From: Rickettsiales bacterium
Lineage (GTDB): Bacteria; Pseudomonadota; Alphaproteobacteria; Rickettsiales; JALZUV01
Length of the DNA: 8,505 nt
Assembly (NCBI GenBank): GCA_023301245.1
Contig: JALZUV010000255.1
Coordinates: 1 to 8,505 of the forward strand
Direction of reading: 5' to 3'
Shown: positions 6,134 through 8,505 of the stretch, one piece after another
How positions within the stretch are numbered: position 1 is the first letter of the stretch
Layout: every line of letters begins with the position of its first letter
Notes under the pieces: generated by a model
What the model was told of the DNA's origin: nothing
The model's input: the letters and a program-made list of their open reading frames with translations, nothing else
Database searches by the model: none
Program-made: the position numbers and the translations under genes

Positions 6134-6781
6134 ATGGCTTGGACACGTGAACAAATGGCACAGCGCGCAGCCGATGAATTGCGCGACGGTTTTTATGTAA
6201 ATCTAGGGATTGGCATGCCAACCTTAGTGGCAAATTATATTCCCAATGGCATGAATGTGACGCTGCATTCTGAAAATGGAATGCTGGGCATGGGGCCTTT
6301 CCCCTACGCCGACCAAGTCGATGCCGATTTAATTAACGCAGGCAAGCAAACCATTTCGGAATTGCCCGAGTCGGTTTATTTTGATTCTGCGGCCAGCTTC
6401 GCGATGATTCGCGGCGGCCATATTGATTTAACCATTCTGGGCGCATTAGAAGTGGCGCAAAATGGCGATTTAGCTAACTGGATGATTCCCGGTAAGATGG
6501 TCAAAGGCATGGGCGGCGCGATGGATTTAGTCGCTGGCGTTAAAAAGATTGTCGTATTGATGGATCATAACGCCAAAGATGGCTCGCCCAAATTGGTTAA
6601 GGAGTGCGCTCTGCCTTTAACAGGAACCCAAGTGGTGGATATGATTATCACCGATATGGGCGTGTTCGATATCGCCGATGGCAAGCTTCGCTTAATTGAG
6701 CTGGCGACCGATATCACCGAAGCTGAAGTCAGCGCCCGCACCGAAGCGCATTACATAAACGCCCTCAATATGGCGGCTTAG
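6134..6781 (+). CDS. scoB: 3-oxoacid (succinyl-CoA:3-ketoacid) CoA-transferase, subunit B
   Basis: The 215-residue product is full length for the B subunit of class I CoA transferases. GIGMPTL (25-31) and SENGMLGMGP (46-55) are visible; E47 of SENG is the glutamate that forms the covalent CoA thioester. Further family stretches are GGHIDLTILGALEV (94-107), NWMIPGK (114-120) and MGGAMDLVAG (125-134). The enzyme moves CoA from succinyl-CoA to acetoacetate or a similar acid, in ketone-body, PHB or short-chain acid metabolism. The acceptor cannot be fixed from sequence, and AtoA- or PcaJ-like roles remain possible. The partner subunit A, normally immediately upstream, is absent: the upstream gene is an unrelated hypothetical on the other strand. 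The ribosome-binding site is poor (AGG about 12 bases from the ATG). The 3' end overlaps traX by 4 bp. Confidence 0.92.
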   Translation: MAWTREQMAQRAADELRDGFYVNLGIGMPTLVANYIPNGMNVTLHSENGMLGMGPFPYADQVDADLINAGKQTISELPESVYFDSAASFAMIRGGHIDLTILGALEVAQNGDLANWMIPGKMVKGMGGAMDLVAGVKKIVVLMDHNAKDGSPKLVKECALPLTGTQVVDMIITDMGVFDIADGKLRLIELATDITEAEVSARTEAHYINALNMAA

Positions 6782-7590
6782 TTAAAAATTTTGGTAGGGT
6801 TAAAGTAGCTGAGACCAATGATAAGCCCTATGAGTTGAAATAGTGCTCGATGGTAGAAGTAATAATGCATTGTGTTGCGTGCAATAAGGCGTATGGCATA
6901 GTTGGCCACCCCTGATTGTGGAGCCCACCTGCTAGGTTTTACCTCAAAGTGATATAATATCCAAACCGTGTAGCAGGTGCCAATAATCATCACGCTATTT
7001 TGTAGAATGGAAAAATTGAACCAAGAATATTGGTAGGCAATGAATAGTGCGGTCGATAGAAAGCTAAAAACAGCTAAATCATTGCTATGTAACTTGCGGC
7101 GCACCATGTCGCCCATTACGGCAAAGCAAACGCCCAAGGTTCCATATTCAAATAATAAAGTACTGGGGAGCGATAGCACTAAGCAGGCAATGAAAATATC
7201 AAAAGGCCGCTTTTCCATCAGCCCTTTATCTTTTAGCCAGAACACGATGTAACGGCAAATGATAATGCTGATGAGTGCATTAAACGGAAAAATTCCATAG
7301 CCAGTAAAGTAGCCGAAGAAAATCAGCGGAATGGCTAACCAGAAAATTTCGCCACCTAGGGTGCGTGACTGTGAATATCCTGCTAAAAAGAACCACACAG
7401 GAAATGTAACGCGCCCAACGGCCTTCCACCATTCTGGGTCCGTCACTAAATATGCTCCCACATGATCAATAGTCATAATGACGAGTGCAATAAATTTCAG
7501 CCAGTCATAGCTATTGATGCTTGTGCCGTAGCGTTCGGCGCGCTGTTTAAGGTCTGACCAATTGGAGAGTATTGTCAAAATACTATTCAA
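6778..7590 (-). CDS. traX: TraX-family integral membrane protein (putative acyltransferase)
   Basis: The 270-residue polytopic membrane protein has about eight hydrophobic segments. The N-terminal hallmark YDWLKFIALVIMTIDHVGAYL (28-48) is followed by WWKAVGRVTFPVWFFLAGYS (54-73), both typical of the TraX family. Near the C-terminus is HYYFYHRALFQ (242-252), resembling the end motif of acyltransferase-like proteins. F-plasmid TraX N-acetylates the mature F-pilin. Many chromosomal relatives have unknown substrates. No ATG precedes the domain. The likely start is TTG at 7590, which overlaps the end of ridA by 8 bp, and an in-frame TGA lies just upstream, so translation is probably coupled to ridA. 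The divergent pilin-like gene beyond ridA makes a pilin-modifying role attractive but unproven. The symbol denotes the family, not demonstrated orthology. Confidence 0.85.
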   Translation of the reverse strand: MNSILTILSNWSDLKQRAERYGTSINSYDWLKFIALVIMTIDHVGAYLVTDPEWWKAVGRVTFPVWFFLAGYSQSRTLGGEIFWLAIPLIFFGYFTGYGIFPFNALISIIICRYIVFWLKDKGLMEKRPFDIFIACLVLSLPSTLLFEYGTLGVCFAVMGDMVRRKLHSNDLAVFSFLSTALFIAYQYSWFNFSILQNSVMIIGTCYTVWILYHFEVKPSRWAPQSGVANYAIRLIARNTMHYYFYHRALFQLIGLIIGLSYFNPTKIFN

Positions 7591-8050
7591 TCACAAAGCT
7601 GGCTTCAACTTCAACAGCAGCGCCGAGGGGTAATTGTGCGGTGTTAACGGCTGCACGTGCATGTGCGCCCGCTTCGCCAAAGATTTCTTTAATCAGTTCC
7701 GATACGCCATTGGCGACCAAGGAGGCATCAGTAAAATCATCGGTTGAATTGACGAAAATGCCGATGCGGATGGTTTTCTTCACTTTATTCAGGTCGCCGC
7801 CACAGGCATCGCGCAATTGTGAAAGAATGTTTATTCCGCAAATTCGGGCACATTCTTGCCCCTCTGCCACGCTAAAATCGCGCCCGAGTTTGCCTACATG
7901 AGTAAGCGCGCCATTTTGCATTGGCAGCTGCCCCGAGATGGTCACCATACCATTATGCAACGTATATGGTACATAAGCCGCACCTGCAGGAGTTTTTGCT
8001 TGCGGAATTTCAATGCCTAAGGATTCAATTTTGCTACTGGCCGCTGTCAT
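7583..8050 (-). CDS. RidA/YjgF/YER057c family protein, long-form
   Basis: The 155-residue product has an N-terminal extension of about 20 residues compared with canonical RidA of about 128. The visible motifs are ISGQLP (38-43), FVNSTDDFTD (99-108) and ARAAVNTAQLPLGAAVEVEA (131-150). R132 corresponds to the conserved arginine that binds the carboxylate of the substrate in RidA enzymes. RidA hydrolyses reactive enamine/imine intermediates from PLP enzymes to ketoacids and ammonia; members with this longer layout are widespread in Alphaproteobacteria and are less well characterised. The ATG is preceded by GGAGAG 5 bases away, a strong ribosome-binding site. It is the first gene of an apparent ridA-traX operon, with an 8-bp overlap. 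No clean promoter was found upstream on this strand. Confidence 0.93.
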   Translation of the reverse strand: MTAASSKIESLGIEIPQAKTPAGAAYVPYTLHNGMVTISGQLPMQNGALTHVGKLGRDFSVAEGQECARICGINILSQLRDACGGDLNKVKKTIRIGIFVNSTDDFTDASLVANGVSELIKEIFGEAGAHARAAVNTAQLPLGAAVEVEASFVIE

Positions 8051-8124
8051 GCTACTCTCCGATTTAAGTGTTTATTAATGTTTTAGCACTAGGCTATAGC
8101 GAAATAAATGGCAATGAGATTAAA

Positions 8125-8157
8125 ATGACAGTTTGATGATGAATGTCTCGCTGTCAT
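8125..8157. promoter_or_regulatory. Operator-like inverted repeat upstream of the pilin promoter
   Basis: ATGACAG (8125-8131) and CTGTCAT (8151-8157) are perfect reverse complements separated by 19 bases. The right arm ends 4 bases before the putative -35 element of the pilin gene, within the 179-bp region shared with divergent ridA. The position suits an activator or shared regulator, but a 7-bp match can arise by chance. Confidence 0.35.
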
Positions 8158-8161
8158 ACAA

Positions 8162-8190
8162 TTGTCGCATTGCTATGCTAAGGCTATAAT
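8162..8190 (+). promoter_or_regulatory. Sigma-70-like promoter for the pilin gene
   Basis: TTGTCG (8162-8167, 4 of 6 consensus bases) is separated by exactly 17 bases from a perfect TATAAT (8185-8190). Transcription would start near 8197, giving a leader of about 33 bases containing the ribosome-binding site GAGGA (8217-8221) before the ATG at 8230. Confidence 0.65.
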
Positions 8191-8229
8191 GTTGAAGCAA
8201 GTTTATAAAGAGATGTGAGGATTAAAATT

Positions 8230-8505
8230 ATGAACGCAAATATTCAAGAAAATGAAGCTATTGACGTGGTATGGCGAGGCACTCTTGCCATTGCTGCCGT
8301 GGCAGTTTTTGCCATGTTACCCTTAGAGGCGCTGGCGGCGGCTCCGCCTGCTTCTACTGCTAACGCCTTTGAGATATTATTCTGTAATATTGTATCTTTC
8401 TTTACGGGTACTATTGGTAAAGCGCTTGCGACCATTGCCCTTATTATTATTGGTATTGGTGCATTAATGGGTAAAGTTTCATGGGGTATGGCTATTATTG
8501 TCGCC
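8230..8505 (+). CDS. TrbC/VirB2-family type IV secretion pilin, 3' end cut by window
   Basis: The frame is open from the ATG at 8230 to the window end (92 residues). The GAGGA ribosome-binding site lies 8 bases upstream. The layout is a charged N-terminus (residues 1-17), a hydrophobic signal segment (18-32), and a probable signal-peptidase site after ALA (34-36). A hydrophobic helix follows (47-63), then the family's second segment GKALATIALIIIGIGALMGKVSWGMAIIV (63-91), with the G-rich helix and the charged GK turn typical of VirB2/TrbC major pilins. These form the extracellular pilus of type IV secretion and conjugation systems, after membrane insertion and cleavage. Only a few residues of the last helix and tail should be missing. 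A nearby virB3/virB4 would be expected downstream if this is a full locus. TraX is encoded on the other side of the control region. The assignment rests on layout and the second hydrophobic motif. Confidence 0.85.
   Translation, partial: MNANIQENEAIDVVWRGTLAIAAVAVFAMLPLEALAAAPPASTANAFEILFCNIVSFFTGTIGKALATIALIIIGIGALMGKVSWGMAIIVA

Noticed and set aside
7040..7901. Open frames on the + strand at 7040-7252 and 7572-7901
   Set aside because: They are antisense to traX and ridA respectively, both of which have clear family motifs.
8244..8435. Open frame on the - strand opposite the pilin gene
   Set aside because: It is a shadow of the VirB2/TrbC-like frame, which has a promoter, ribosome-binding site, signal peptide and family motif.

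Overview
The window looks like chromosomal DNA from an alphaproteobacterium of moderate GC content. The best taxonomic marker is a MipZ-type division ATPase, which is typical of Alphaproteobacteria. The leucyl aminopeptidase, lumazine synthase, MlaA lipoprotein and long-form RidA fit a Gram-negative proteobacterium. No order or genus can be fixed from sequence reading alone. Gene density is high, strands alternate often, and several neighbouring genes overlap or nearly touch. There are no rRNA or tRNA genes, no CRISPR array, no insertion sequence and no phage module.

Left part (1-3920): the 3' part of an acyltransferase-3 membrane protein (+) runs 20 bp into the 3' end of pepA (-). Upstream of pepA on the same strand lies mipZ, which carries an extra Lys/Ala-rich C-terminal tail. 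A small single-pass membrane protein with two cysteines is divergent from mipZ.

Middle part (3921-5752): a 197-bp gene-free stretch is full of inverted repeats, including a perfect 11-bp pair enclosing a terminator-like hairpin. It leads into an unrecognised 125-residue membrane-anchored coiled-coil protein with no visible ribosome-binding site. A strong bidirectional terminator separates that gene from ribH (-). Divergent from ribH is mlaA (+), an outer-membrane lipid-asymmetry lipoprotein.

Right part (5753-8505): a small CxxC hypothetical (-) and an orphan scoB, the CoA-transferase B subunit (+), start only about 18 bp apart. scoB converges with a four-base overlap on traX (-), which is coupled to ridA (-). 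Divergent from ridA, across a 179-bp control region with a good sigma-70-like promoter, starts a VirB2/TrbC-type pilin gene cut by the window end. A putative pilin next to a TraX-family membrane acyltransferase (TraX acetylates the pilin in the F system) suggests the edge of a type IV secretion or conjugation locus. This is the most interesting functional link in the window. Most other genes are housekeeping functions without an evident shared pathway.
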